Shown piece after piece: positions 34,166-47,300 of a stretch of 64,000 nt of DNA (position 1 is the stretch's first letter; each line of letters opens with the position of its first letter). The notes beneath the pieces were generated by a model, which made no database searches, was not told the DNA's origin, and saw nothing but the letters and a program-made list of their open reading frames with translations. The stretch is from contig NC_061459.1 in NCBI RefSeq assembly GCF_022581195.2, positions 10,044,001-10,108,000 of the forward strand, given 5' to 3'. Both the position numbers and the translations under genes were made by a program. The DNA comes from Helicoverpa zea. Its lineage: Eukaryota; Arthropoda; Insecta; Lepidoptera; Noctuidae.

Positions 34166-37100
34166 ATGGCCGGCATAGAGCTTATTATATCCTCTATATG
34201 TAACGCTACGTTCTGCGATGTCCCTTACGGCGGTGCTGATAAAGGTGAATTTATCACTAATATCATAACTTTTTTAAAGGATTTTCTTGCAATTTTATAA
34301 AATCATTTTATCTACATCATTACATTTTGCAATGATTAATACTTATTTAGCTCTTTCTGATCTTAATTAGGATCTGAAGTTCTAACACCGGAGGTGATTA
34401 ACTTTAAGAGTTTAATGCAAGATGTGAATGGGAAAAACTTAAAAGTTACAACATATAATGTAAGTACTTAGCGCTTTCGACATGATTCATTAGAATATTC
34501 GTGACTGATAGAAGTTTATCTGCTGCATAAGCCGAATTTTTCAAGTTCTTTGTAATAAATATTAAATAGGAAGATCAGCTCTAAATTTCCCAACGCGTAA
34601 CAAAGACATTCCAATCGGGACGACAGGCCCAGGATCCCTGGCTAGGACGCTTCGTGATATATTTACTCAGATAGACCTAATCATTCACTCTCGCAAACTT
34701 TTACAGAACACACCTCTAAGTTGGACGGAACACCACAATGGCACCGTGGTGGGTAAAGGGGTGGCTTTCACGGTCATGGAAATATTGCGGAAAAAATTCA
34801 ATTTCACCTACGATGTGATTGAACCAAAGAGAAACTATGAATTGGGAGGTAGAGTGACCGATGATTCCATAATAGGACTTCTGAATTCCAGCGTAAGTTG
34901 TAGTGAACACGCAGACTCACACATTTCCACTCTTCACATCTGCAGAGCCATTTAATACATGCATATTGCATTGCATGTGGGTTTCAATTCCATTGTTGGC
35001 AACTCTTTCCCGCAACCTATTTCTGAATAAGTTCTTGCACTCCCAATAACATTAGAAATATTCTACCTAGCCCAAACTAGATACTTAGTGCCACTTTCGT
35101 CTTCGATTTTGAAAAGTTAATTGTTTTTCTCTCCTAAAATATAGTCGTTAAAAAAAATTCACCATTTTTAACAAGTTTATTAAGTAGATACCATGTTTTA
35201 TACCACTACATTTCTCGAACAGAAAGTGGATATGGCCGCAGCGTTTATGCCGACATTGATAGCGTATCGGAAACAAGTTTCATTCTCAATAGATTTGGAC
35301 GAAGGAGTGTGGGTGATGATGCTGAAGAGACCCAAAGAATCTGCTGCCGGGTCAGGTCTACTCGCTCCTTTTAACGATCTTGTGTGGTAAGTTTTATTCA
35401 CGTCCATTCGGTCCATTTGAGTACCTATCCGATGTTTACAAGAGGCACAAATTGGTTGGTGATTGTTTTGATTCTCGCCTCTGCTTATGACTCACTAGCT
35501 TTTGCCAGCGGTTTCACCCGCATCTCGTGGGAACCTCTGCACGAATCTGGATATAACCTTCCTAAATAAATGGGCTATCTGACACTGAAATAATTTTTCA
35601 AATCGGACCAGTAGTCCTGAGATAAGCGCGTTCAAACAAACAAACAAACTCTTCAGCTTTGTAAAATTAGTAAGGATAACACAATTTCTTCTCTAGGTAC
35701 CTAGTCCTTGCTGCAGTGTTAACATTTGGCCCCTGCATAACATTCTTCACGCGGGTCCGAACCAAGCTGATTGCTGATGGTGAAGGCGTCCTACCATTAA
35801 AACCTAGCTTTTGGTTCGTCTACAGCGCTTTTCTGAAGCAAGGAACCAATTTGTCACCAGAAGCCAGTAAGTGGTTTAAATTCTTGTCTTGGTCCTTTGG
35901 TGCCTTCTTATAAGTTAACAGTATTTAGTCATGTATCGGTTACGTGCTTTGAATCTTAATTGTTTGGAAGATAGTGTCGGTAGCTTGGTTCATATAACTA
36001 TGAGTTGGAATGTTCGTGTAAGCTGTTGTGACTGACTTGGTAACGGAACAGTAAGTTAGCTTATTTATTTTGCTTGTGTCTGAAACAAGGTGACGGAAAA
36101 TATGATGAGTTAATCTAAGCTTCAAAAATCATTCGATTTCCTTTTATCACCTTGAAGTCTGAAACCATTAAAGATTCTAAAAGCACATAAAGATCTACGA
36201 ACTGATTAAGACTACCAGCCATTACATACATTTTAGGCCACCATAAAAATGATGATACATTATTTGAGCATTAGAATCTAGTTTTATAACTGAGGTCAAT
36301 TCCAACACCGACATATACCGATGGTATCGCCACTAATGGTTTACGTAATCTATCACTTTTTGTCACACTCTTCCACCATTTTCTATGTCGAACATGAAAA
36401 GTAATCAGAAATGAAAATGGTGTTAACGATGGTTGTCAAAATATTTGTTTGGGCATCCTGATTACTGTTATTTGGTATCTTGATTAACGACCTTTGGAAA
36501 TATATTTTTAAGTAACTTTAGATGTTTTAACTTGAGGAGGAGGATAAAAGTTTTTTTGTAGGACATTAATTGCGCCCTGTTTTATACCACCTACTTACTT
36601 TTCCATCAACACCTATCCTTTTTTGATATTGGTCCACTGTTGCATGCTTAAAATAACGTCACCGTTTTTTCATTACAACATTAGGTAGGTAGGTACTAGC
36701 TGTTTCCCGGAGTTTCAACAGCATATCGTGAAAGCAACTTCCCGCACCCGGATCAAATAGCCTATTCCACCTGGGGTAGTGGAGCTTCCCCAGGGAGAAG
36801 TTTTCAAATCTGCTTAGCACTTTGGGAGTCTTTAGAGTAGTACCTAGTACACCTAAGTAGATTCACTCTTATTCTTCAGAGTATCTAGGAGCATAGTGAT
36901 AATAGCCAAATGTAGTTACTTATCTACCTAAATTTTATAGATACGACGCGCGTACTCTTCGTAACTTGGTGGCTGTTCATGATCTTGCTGTCTGCCTTCT
37001 ACACTGCGAACTTGACTGCTTTCCTTACGCTGTCCAAGTTTACTCTGGCCATTGAGAATCCTAGAGACTTGTACCAGAAGAATTTCCGATGGGTCGCTTC

Positions 37101-38906
37101 GGCTGGCAGCTCGGTGGAACATATTGTCAAAACTGTGAGTTGGGTACTTTTATTGTAGGTACCTACCTGCCTAGGAACTCATCTACCTATTGTATGTTAA
37201 CGTAAATAGTATGCTTTGATTAAAGATTTACCTAATCGTTTCCTAAGGCTGTGTTCATCACCTTATCCGTCGTAATAAAAAGCACTTACCACAGTTAAGC
37301 TTACAGTTACACTTACAGCAGTTGAGCTTCATGACGCCAGCCGATAGTTTGGAATGATTTTTCAGCGTAACCAATATAAATATACCTGAATTTATGAGTT
37401 CTGGTTTCGTTCAGAAATATTACCTCTCGAGCTTTTCTCTTAGTAATTCCTGATGGTTTATTTATCCTACACAGGAAGGAGAAGACCTCTATTACTTGAG
37501 CGCTATGATCAACAACGGTAAAGCAAGATTTCTCTCAGTATTGAGTGACAAAGACTTCTTGGATCCCGTGAAGAGAGGCGCAGTGCTGGTGAAGGAACAA
37601 ACCGTGGTAGACCATCTGATGTATAACGACTATACTTCGAAGAAAGATGTGGAGGAGTCTGATAAGTGCACTTATGTCGTGGCCCCTAATGCGTTTATGA
37701 AGAAACAGAGAGCCTTTGCGTATCCTGTCGGCAGCAAATTGAAGAGCTTATTTGATCCCGTGTAAGTTAGTTTCCTTCTCGATGTAGATTCGTGAATACT
37801 CGGTAAATAATAGTGAAGCCAGTTAGTTGACATCGCAAGTGGGTATCTAAGCATTACCATTCAACTAGGCAATGCTGCAAGCTTTTTGTGCATGCTCCCA
37901 CTCGATAGCGATGAGGAGTTTTTGACGATTTTGGATACTTAGTTTTATTGTATATTGCAAATGCAAATTGTAAAGTTTATAAGAATTTTGAACCAATTGT
38001 AATAAAAATACTTACTCCAACTTCCAGATTAACACAAATATTCCAAGCCGGCATCTTGGACTTTCTGAAGCGTTCCGACCTTCCCAGCACAAAGATTTGC
38101 CCGCTAGACCTGCAGTCCAAGGACCGCAAGCTCAGGAACAGTGATCTGATCATGACGTACTTGGTGATGGTCGCTGGGTCTGCTACTGCTGTCGCCGTTT
38201 TTGCTGCTGAAGTGAGTCTTATATTGTGAAGCATTTTCTTATTAATGTCCAGTTGATAGGTAGATACGGTAGCCCATAATAGGCTACATGTTTTAGCAGG
38301 TCAGCAATTAGAGGTTGCTGCATGTATGTTATTGCGTGAATCTGAAATAAATAGATACTAGATCCCTCAAAGTTGTTAAGAGTTGTAAAATAAGTATTCA
38401 TACTGAGAATTATTATTACACAACTAGCTGATCCGGCGAACTTCGTATCGTTCAAACCTTCCCTGGACCTCTACAAACATTTTAAAACCAAAATCAGCTC
38501 AATCGGCCCAGCCGTTCTCAAGTTTTTATCAGACTAACGAACAACAATTCATTTTTATTTATATAGATTTCACAATTTGTATCCTCCTATAATTTTTTAA
38601 TAACTTATTTTAATTATTTTCCAGATATTCATCAAACGATACCTCTCCGTCAAAGTAAACAAGACAAAGAAGACGAAAGATCGAAACAAGAAATCGAAAA
38701 TCGGCAAAAAATCGACTCGTTACGACGACAGTCGCCCGCCACCCTACGATTCTCTATTTGGTAAAAATCCCAGATTTAACGTGGAGACCACACGGACTAA
38801 AATCATAAATGGCCGTGAATATTATGTTTTTGAAACTGGGAATGGAGATCGGAAACTAATTCCTGCAAGGGCGCCTTCCTCGTTCCTCTATCGATCTGAC
38901 AAATAA
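34166..38906 (+). CDS. Ir76b: Ionotropic receptor, Ir76b type (chemosensory co-receptor)
   Basis: Nine exons: 34166-34244, 34371-34459, 34707-34892, 35223-35386, 35697-35866, 36941-37134, 37475-37761, 38028-38211, 38625-38906 (stop TAA), 544 residues. The short extracellular N-terminus (no large amino-terminal domain) fits Ir76b. Ligand-binding half S1 covers about residues 57-172 (GTVVGKGVAFTVMEILRKKF). TM1 starts near 173 (WYLVLAAVLTFGPCITFF). The pore region is followed by TM2 with SAFYTANLTAFLTL at 247-260, the iGluR signature. S2 follows, then TM3 at about 430-452 (LIMTYLVMVAGSATAVAVF). The cytoplasmic tail is very basic (KVNKTKKTKDRNKK) and has a PPPY motif. Known role: a cation-channel co-receptor for amines, amino acids and salt in sensory neurons. 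Family is certain; the Ir76b identity is judged from length and overall pattern. Confidence 0.85.
35490..35680. repeat. Dispersed repeat remnant in receptor intron 4
   Basis: CACTAGCTTTTGCCAGCGGT, TTCACCCGCATCTCGTGG, AATTTTTCAAATCGGACCAG and TAGTCCTGAGATAAGCG: the typical body of a common lepidopteran retroposon 3' region. It is related to the copy in the Dsp1 intron at 21385-21565. Other decayed scraps of similar type occur at 36700-36790 and 38425-38560 in introns of this gene. Confidence 0.55.
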
Positions 38907-38936
38907 ACAATTGTCAATCGCCTATCATTAGCATTA

Positions 38937-39119
38937 GGGTCAATTCCCACTGAAAGAGCAGCGGCCGGCAGCGGCCGGCAGCGGCCGTAATTGCAAGGGA
39001 TTGAGCGCGAGCGCGGCGGGCCGCGCGGCGCCGCGCGGCGCCGCACCTCGCCGCGCTCTTACATTTTCCGTGCTCTTACGGCCGCTGCCGGCCGCTGCTC
39101 TTTCAGTGGGAATTGACCC
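38937..39119. mobile_element. GC-rich MITE, 183 bp, TTA target duplication, in the receptor 3' UTR
   Basis: About 42-bp terminal inverted repeats beginning GGGTCAATTCCCACTGAAAG and running into GAGCAGCGGCCGGCAGCGG. TTA flanks both sides (38934-38936 and 39120-39122). The interior is almost pure G and C (repeated CGCGGCGCCG), extreme against an AT-rich background. It sits 30 bp after the receptor stop codon, so it is likely transcribed in the 3' UTR. GGG ends and a TTA duplication suggest a PIF/Harbinger relative. Confidence 0.85.
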
Positions 39120-42100
39120 TTATGGGCATATGGAAATACCTCTCTAGTAGAAATCTCTTTTAGTGTGAATGATATTTATATAGTACAAATTAGTGTGTGA
39201 AATTAGTTTTAGGTAAATTCTAGAATATAAGACACAAGCACAATGCACATTTTAAATGGGGCAGAAAATGTAGTCAACTTGAAATATAAAAATTCAAACC
39301 ATCTGTTGTTTTAATACATATTTTTATTGATTGTGAAAACTCATTCACAACTTTTTTAACATTCGTTTTAGGTCTCAACATTGACAGTTTTCAAAATAAT
39401 TATAATTCATCTAGTTATGTCCTGTAGGTGTCCATAAAATAATGAAGTTCTGGACAACACAAAAAAATAAATACATTTTTAATAAAACAAATACAAACAT
39501 GTAGAACATTTCATTTAGTATTGAGAATATTGAGATATTGTAAAATGGCAGTTTCTTTTAAATTGCAATATTTATTTGAGTTTGGGGCATTGCGATAAAT
39601 TCTACAGCGGTTTTTTTACATTCTTATACAATCATTGCTTTCATGGGATCAAAGAGGTTCTTTCTCGACGCCTTATTTTCAGATTCTCGGTTAGTAATTT
39701 TCGGCTATGTGAGATGCGGAGTATGGATGACCAATAAGATTCTATTGGACTATTCTTCATATATTTTATCTGGTTATATTAACCAGAACATTTTGAGAGC
39801 TGCTAGCTTTTCGAAGCAATATTTATGTAAAGGCAGATTTAAAATATAACAATAGATCTTACATTATATGAAGGAAGATCAAATATGGATGCAGCGACCA
39901 TACCTATGGAAAGTAAAATTTTGGAATAAGTTTGTAATAAAAACTATAAAAATGCAACAGTACGTACATCTTTGAACACGTGTGTATAATGTATAAATGG
40001 CTGGAAGTTCTAATGGAAACTGTTTTAATACGATTTTATCAGAGTTCATGTTAAACAAAGTTTTAAGTTAAAATTCTTTATCAATTTTCTTAAAAAACTT
40101 ATTGACTAACTCCGCATAATAATGACGATATAGATAGAATAATGTTACTCTAATGAATGTAAAAGTCATTCGAACAGACAATTTCAGGGCGTAAGTGCAA
40201 TAACTATTTTTGCTAACTGTGATTTATCTAACTAAATTATTATTGCAAAGTTACCCGCGAAATGCTCTAATGTCATCAACTATGAAATGCGAGCCTAAAC
40301 CGGCAATTACTACTTACAACTACAAAATTACATCACATTTTTAAGTAATAATAACACTTTCCTTACAACAAAGAAGGATAGATGCAAGTCTACCACTAAA
40401 ATAATTTTCTAAACGTCCCAAATGAAGGTTTATATGTATATTACGTTTCACCATTTCTAATAACAATCAAAGTTGTCTAGATAATTTTAAAAAAATCACC
40501 CCTGTACAAAGCTACAGGAAACTTAATTGAACTTCTTGTATACTTGGATCAGTTAGTAAATACTTTGACACAGGAATATTTAATTGCTTTGATATTGATA
40601 CTATCGCGGAATACTTTACATAATTATCAAATGCATACATGTACATTTATATTAATAAACAGATAAGATTGTGCGACACCCATTGTGTTGCGTCATCCAC
40701 GTGTAAGATTTCTATCAGTTCAATGACCCCGTTGTCCTCGTAAATTTCCTATAGCTTACAAATAAATTGATTATTGAATAACAAAAATAATGCCAAAAAC
40801 AATATTTTGAGATAAAAAAAATATACCTAATATGCATATTGTACTTCATATATGAATCGTTGGAAAATTTATCAAAACTGCTACAGTGCATTTGTTGAGA
40901 CGTGCATTTTATGAAGTTCATATTTTGATACATTATAAATAAATTATATTTTACATCGTAGCATTTTACATAGAATATGTGAATTATTGTGAAGCCTTTG
41001 TTATCACAAAAACTCAGTAATTTTGTAAAATAATGTTGAAATTACTTCTATCTCACTATTAACAGGTAGGTACCAATATAACTGCTGTCTTGCTACGATG
41101 CACAATTTACATACTTTACTGTCGTCTTGGTGACATAAATTATTCTTACAACATAAATTATCTTCTATTGCTCACATTGCAAAGCATTCAACAACATTGT
41201 TTTGGTATAAACAACTCACACCTACATATTAGTTGTGAAATACCTCTTAATATAATATTAATCTCTAAATAAACTTGACGTAACTTTTGCTTACCTACTC
41301 TAATTAACGTGAATTTATAATATTTTATAATTTTCGACGCGATTTAATAATGCTATCAGTACAATATAGAGGGTTCAAGGTATGTCTAAATTCATTAATT
41401 AATATTTTTGAAACATATCACTATTGTATTTTTAATAATCGTAAAGCATAAATGAACCCTAACTATATAATTTTAAACTTTTTATTATACTAAGGAATTA
41501 ACCGAATAATTCATGGAACAATTTAGTAAAGGTAAGTACTTATTTGGATAATACGAATCGAGTAAAACTAGTGACGTTACCTAAGATGTATCGAGATTTA
41601 TCGATTGAATTTTAGTTACAACAGCGGTATATGAGATGGTTCGTATATTACATGATGAAATAGATATAAGAAATATAAGAAATTAATGATTTGCCTATAA
41701 TGTTCGAGATGTGGTTTTAATAACAATGGAACTAATTTCACAGCTAATGTGTAGTGAAAGTGACGGCGTTAGACAGCGCGATCGGGCCCGGCCGGGTGTC
41801 ACACCGCAAGCCGCCCGTCCAGCATTGGCGACGGGAGCAGGGAACTAAAAATAAATACTTTTATTAAACTCCCTTACCGTATCGGTCTGCTTCGTTTATT
41901 TGCCAAATACCTTAACATAAAATATAAAATCGACTTATCTTTCTATTGAATTCTTAGCTTCTATTTAACTGCTCAAGCAATTGTGACCGACAGACTTGCA
42001 ATTTATACGTACTAACAAAAATATTGGAAAGCAGCCACTATTACATTTATAATAATAAAAAAATGGAAAGCATTAACAATTTTATCTACGTCATATCAAA

Positions 42101-42488
42101 TACGCAGTATATTAATTGTACTTTTTACCTTATGTCTGTCGGCGTTTAAAGATATCAGCGAAGAAAATGAAATATTTTTTTATGATTTAGTAATACTTGA
42201 AATGTTCAATATAGCCTCAGAATTTGTGAATGGTAAATGCAGGTGTTAATTAACAACTAAAGTTGTTTCCTATGGGATTTGTAGGAAGACTGTCAATATT
42301 TCCTCGCTGTTTTCTTAAAATTAACACACAGTGAAGGGAGCATGTCAAAATTCAACATAATAGGGTGAAATAATAAATTCAAAAATTCGTAAAACATTAC
42401 CAACACAACATTTACTTGCAACTAACTACGAAAACACACACGACGTTCAATTCACTTCGTTAGCAACAATGTGATATCACCGATAGCT

Positions 42489-42504
42489 TATCGATATATC
42501 GATA
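42489..42504. promoter_or_regulatory. Two abutting DRE-type promoter motifs
   Basis: TATCGATA occurs twice back to back (42489-42496 and 42497-42504), about 100 bp left of a GC-rich segment. In Drosophila this palindrome is the DREF-binding element of housekeeping promoters. The double occurrence in AT-rich DNA is suggestive, but no gene was identified that it would serve. Confidence 0.4.
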
Positions 42505-42579
42505 CAATCGAGTTGGTCCATCGCTACTAAGTTCCGTACTGGTTACTCTACTAACCCGCACTCTAAAGCTTCTAGGTTC

Positions 42580-42735
42580 CACGTGGTGGTTTGGCGGCCG
42601 GGGGCGGCGGCGCCATTGGTAGAACACATGGATTCGGTGCGAGATCCCATGGTTCTCTGTCGGCACAGGTACGGCGTTACTGTGGGGGAAGGCGTGCTTT
42701 GCTCCTGTAACGTTTACAAAGCTAGTATTATATGA
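42580..42735 (+). other. GC-rich island with a short open frame; possible orphan first exon
   Basis: The segment is GC-rich (GGCCGGGGGCGGCGGCGCC) in an AT-rich neighbourhood. One plus-strand frame is open from 42487 to a TGA at 42733-42735. An ATG at 42628 would encode 35 residues (MDSVRDPMVLCRHRYGVTVG and so on). A CAG|GTACGG donor-like site lies near 42668. On the other strand a CCCCCACAG acceptor-like sequence also occurs here, so orientation is unclear. I do not recognise the peptide. It may be a 5' exon of an unannotated transcript or an old CpG-rich remnant. Confidence 0.25.
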
Positions 42736-44383
42736 GGTTGGCTGTTTTGTTAAAACACGTCTAGAAGAAAATTGTTAAATTAACAAACATATTTTGCCCC
42801 CTCAAAGTTATCTCACGCCAAGTAGACCCAAGCATTGTGAAGGACTCCAGCCATTAGGGTCTTGACTTACAAAAGCTCATGGAAATTTATATTTTAGTAG
42901 AAACCGAGTTTGCAACCTTGAGCGAACGCTGCTCACGCTTTGGGAAATCTGTATCAGTTTTTCGTGAATATCTGCCAGAGATAACACGAAAGAGGTTGTC
43001 CGAGGTCTTTCAAAGTTGAATACTCGGATATAAATTAGAACTCAAATTTTTACAATCTACTAAATTAGAAAATTCGATGATCTTTTGTATCGCAAGCCAT
43101 GTCTTCCAGTGACAAGATTAATATCGAAGAAAGACTAGCTTCCAGTTTTTCAAATCAACCCAAAATACTCTACCGTTCACGTGTAACTAATCTATTTCAA
43201 ATACAAGAGTCAGGTATATCTGATAACAATCAGTAACAGAGATAAGCAGCAATTGTTTCAGAACTACAATATATTAAATACATAGAAATAAAGTAGATAC
43301 TTCACGTACAAGTGCATACAGATAACCACAAATGACTATATAAAATACTTGATAATTTGCTAATTAGGTGTTTACCTATTTACCTAATGTTGGGGTAGGT
43401 TGGACTTGTCGCTTTTCCGAATAATATTTACTTCTTCAAATATCACTCTTCATTACATACCTACAGGATAATTTACTTACTATAGTAAATATGATACACC
43501 CCACTACGTCTACCTAGTTCAAAGTCAATAATGCAAATACCATTATCTATGACAAACGACATAAAGTAAACGTTTACCTTTTTATAATTTCCGAGTAAAT
43601 TGCCATCGGTTAGGCAATTTTCATACTCGATATAGGTCGCAACAATTACGTTGTCCTTCGGAAAATATGCAAAGATATCGATCAAACGGCCGAGTGGTCG
43701 GCGAGTTAGTCATAAATTGATTAACAAGAACGCTATACCAATTAGTTGAAGACCACTCAAGCTAGAAAAGATAGGTACCCATTTTCTTTTGAATCGCTCA
43801 AAAGATAAATACATACTTTTATTCATTGTTAGCTGGCCCATAGTATACTTAACTTTTCTGTATAGCATTTTTACAGGCAGATAGAAATATGGACTTGAGG
43901 AAAAGCAGGTTCCTAAAGGATTTCAAGGATATTGTGTATGCTGTGTTGCCTTATAAATATTTGTGCACATGTCAGTACCATATACATACATAATAACCCA
44001 ATACAAGTGTAACAGATTCAGTAAATAGTCGTGTGTAGATAAGATTATTTATTTCTGCCACCAAGTCATGCAAGTGAAGTGTTTATATACCAGTATTGTT
44101 TCGGCTCTTTATTTAAACAAGTGGTGTGTGACATAATAGGCGACTTTCATCTAAGGAAATCAAAGTCAAATCAAGTGTAAACATTTTACTATTTTTATAA
44201 ATCTTTTACAACAAATGAACACAGCCTCGTTAACAAACATTTGGCATTAATACAAAATCACTTATGATTTAATGAACCTGTAATAATAATAATACAACTA
44301 TATGATTCAACAAATAACTTCCATACAAATATATTTTCTATACATATAAAATACAATTAGTCTAACGATTTCTACATCAGTTT

Positions 44384-47300
44384 TCATTGATTCTTGACAG
44401 CATCGGATATGGGGAGGGTGGGGGTGATCGTTTCGTCCGCTTTCAACGCTACCATCTCCTTGAAAAAGATTTATCGTACCCTTATCGTTTCTAAAGTGAA
44501 AAACTGTAATTGAAATACAAATAATACTGCTAAGTTAACTGACAAATAAAAAATAAAATTAAATGAATAACGAAAAAAGGACCTCGTTCTAACACCGGAC
44601 GAAAACGGACAACAAAACAACATATAAGCGAGATTGGATCAAAAAATAAAAAGCAAATAGTATAGTATAAATTCAGTTTATTATGTCCATGCTCATTTCG
44701 TGAATATAGATAAAAATATATTCAACGCTTCCACTTGATAACCGAGACGTGATGCAAGAAGCGTATTTGTAATACATTTACGAATATTTACTTGCATTAT
44801 ATGCTTAGGAAATTGTGCTTGCCCAGGCTTTATACAAACATTGTCAGCAATCAGCAGCTACTATTTAATAAAGGCTATAAAAACATAACCTTCTTTATTA
44901 AAGACTTTCTCCGACTTTCGTGAACAAGAGCTCCTTGGTCGTTACCTACTCTAGTACAACTATTCTTTGGTCCTAAATATATTTTATATTCAAAATTGTT
45001 CTTTACACTTTATACATAATATACAATACATACATATGTACAATGGTATGGTAACTTCAACAATTATCCCAAAACCAATTTAGATACGGTGATTTATATT
45101 AACATAATTTGAACAAAAATAAACTTTTTACAATAAGAGTAAATTCGGGTAATTTACACCACTTTAAATTCATGCGTTAAACGATTTGATTTCCTTAAAT
45201 ACATTTACCCGCAGATCTCGAAACAAGTCTTATCTAAAGTGGTTAATAAATTCATAAAAGATGGGAAAATAGAAATGAGGAAATTGGAGGATTAGTAAAG
45301 ATAGTGAGGTATTGAAAGTATAGTTTTGGAAGATAGGAAAATTGGTTACCTATAACCAATTTTCCTTATTAACAGTACAAACGTACACCTCGGCTCCTAA
45401 GCCGAGGTGTACGTTTGTACTGTTAATAAGGCTCAGTGGCTAGCTACTATATAATGTCTTCTGGCAAGAGACGCACCTGTTGGTTGGGCCCACAACACGT
45501 CGCGTTGTGACATAAGTCGTTCGGTGGACAGTGGAGGGCGCACGGTGCTTCGGCTGAGGCACCGCTTATTATCTGTAACAAAGCACGTTTTATTGTTAAT
45601 AGATGTTTTTACATATGACAGGATTTTTTACTATAAGGGTACACCAACACGGTGCAAGTAGCTTGCGCATGTTGAGGCACATGCGCAGGTAACATGCATT
45701 TTTAAAACGGGTCCAGCGACTCACATGTTTACCAAAGCAAAATACCCACCCGCGTGCTCTTGTCACTTGCGCATGTTAACTCGCTCCAGCAACATGCACT
45801 ACAACATGCAACATGTAGACGCACACTAATGATTAGGACACTTTGGGGGTCTCGTGGCTAAGTAACTGATGCATGAATCGCTCAACCTCTACGCCTGGCG
45901 AGTTCGGGGACCGAAGTTCGGTCGGTGGATTGTTATTTTTAACAGGCGTTAAGGGTAGTCAGAAGTCAGACAGTCTACAAGCAAGGGTTATTGCGGTGAC
46001 CCGGTAACTGTGCGTTGTAGAGGTCAGACAGTTAGCCGCTGAGGTAAGACTGGAAGCCGAATCCCATACAATTTTATATAGAAACCGTACTACTTTTATC
46101 GCTGACACTTTGACAGGTGTTCCGTCTCATGACCAAGTCACTTCATATTACATTATGTTACTAGGTTCCAGTGTAAAGTACAAACGGAAGTGTACAGGAG
46201 TTTCAATATTGCTATCAATGATGATGGATAAGATACGATACGATATTGTACGATTAGGGGTATTTGCATACCTACCAATAATTTTTACGTCAGACCAGTG
46301 TTATCGTCTAGCGTCTGGTGACCTTTCATTGATTTCATTGTTGCTATATTATGCAAATATCACTTTTTTAACAATGATAGTAAATATAATTAAATGTTTA
46401 CATTACATTCGAAAAAAACTAAGAGTTCAAAAGAAATATTTGTTTTATAATGATAAAATTATATCTTAATTATGATAACAGTTGCAATACATATTTAGTG
46501 TTGCAATATTTTGTAATAAGGATAGGTTTTCAAAATATTACAGTTTCGAGGACACTTTTGTAATAATATTCCGATCTAATCAGATATTATTGAAAACGAA
46601 GTAGCGCCTTTAGATAACATAATAGAAAAACGTGAAAACAATCAACATTTCCACGCTATCTGGGCAATTCATCAAATAGTAATAAAATAATAATATTCAT
46701 AAGTATTTTATGGCAACATTCGGCAATAAAATAGTTTATGCCATGTATTATGATTTTTAAGATAAGAACACCGTTAAACGTCACGATTCCAAAAAGGTTT
46801 TAGTTCTTAGTCTTACCTCATTTCCACCTAATGGCAGCTCAACGAACTCTGGCTGAATGGTGGTAGAATGGATGCCCTCATTGTGGAAGAACTCTTTCAC
46901 CTTCTCAGCAATCTTCATGTACTCCGATAGATTTCTACACCTATAAAAATAAAATTTAAATATTTTAGGAAATGCTGCTTTCATTTTGTTGGTTTTTCGC
47001 CCCGATCTCCCCTAAATATATGGGTAGAAATTAAGTAAATTAGCATTGGCTAGATAACTGAAGTTAGAAATGTTTTTCTCATAGCAACAAAGAAAAATCT
47101 TCATCATTTTCTTGGTAATTACTACGTTTCGTATTATTTTATTTTCCTTGTTGACAGTTTTATGGTGAAATAAAATAGTACAAAGGTACAGGATAGTTTT
47201 GACTTTTATTAGCTGCTTTTGTTTGCTATTTGAATAACAATAGGAAATTAAATACTATACAGACAATACATATAATATAGACAATTGACATAGCGGGGAA

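Larger units (their letters stand above)
38907..44383. other. Intergenic region between Ir76b and the zinc transporter (convergent)
   Basis: About 5.5 kb of AT-rich sequence. It contains the receptor 3' UTR with a GC-rich MITE and many poly(A)-like motifs, two isolated GC-rich spots (41755-41850 and 42580-42720) and two abutting TATCGATA motifs (42489-42504). The right end is the probable 3' UTR of the transporter. No complete gene could be supported; the open frames seen are short and have no recognisable domains. Confidence 0.55.

Noticed and set aside
46110..46469. 119-codon plus-strand ORF in a zinc transporter intron
   Set aside because: AT-rich, low-complexity hydrophobic composition with no domain or splice context; an open frame of this size is expected by chance here.
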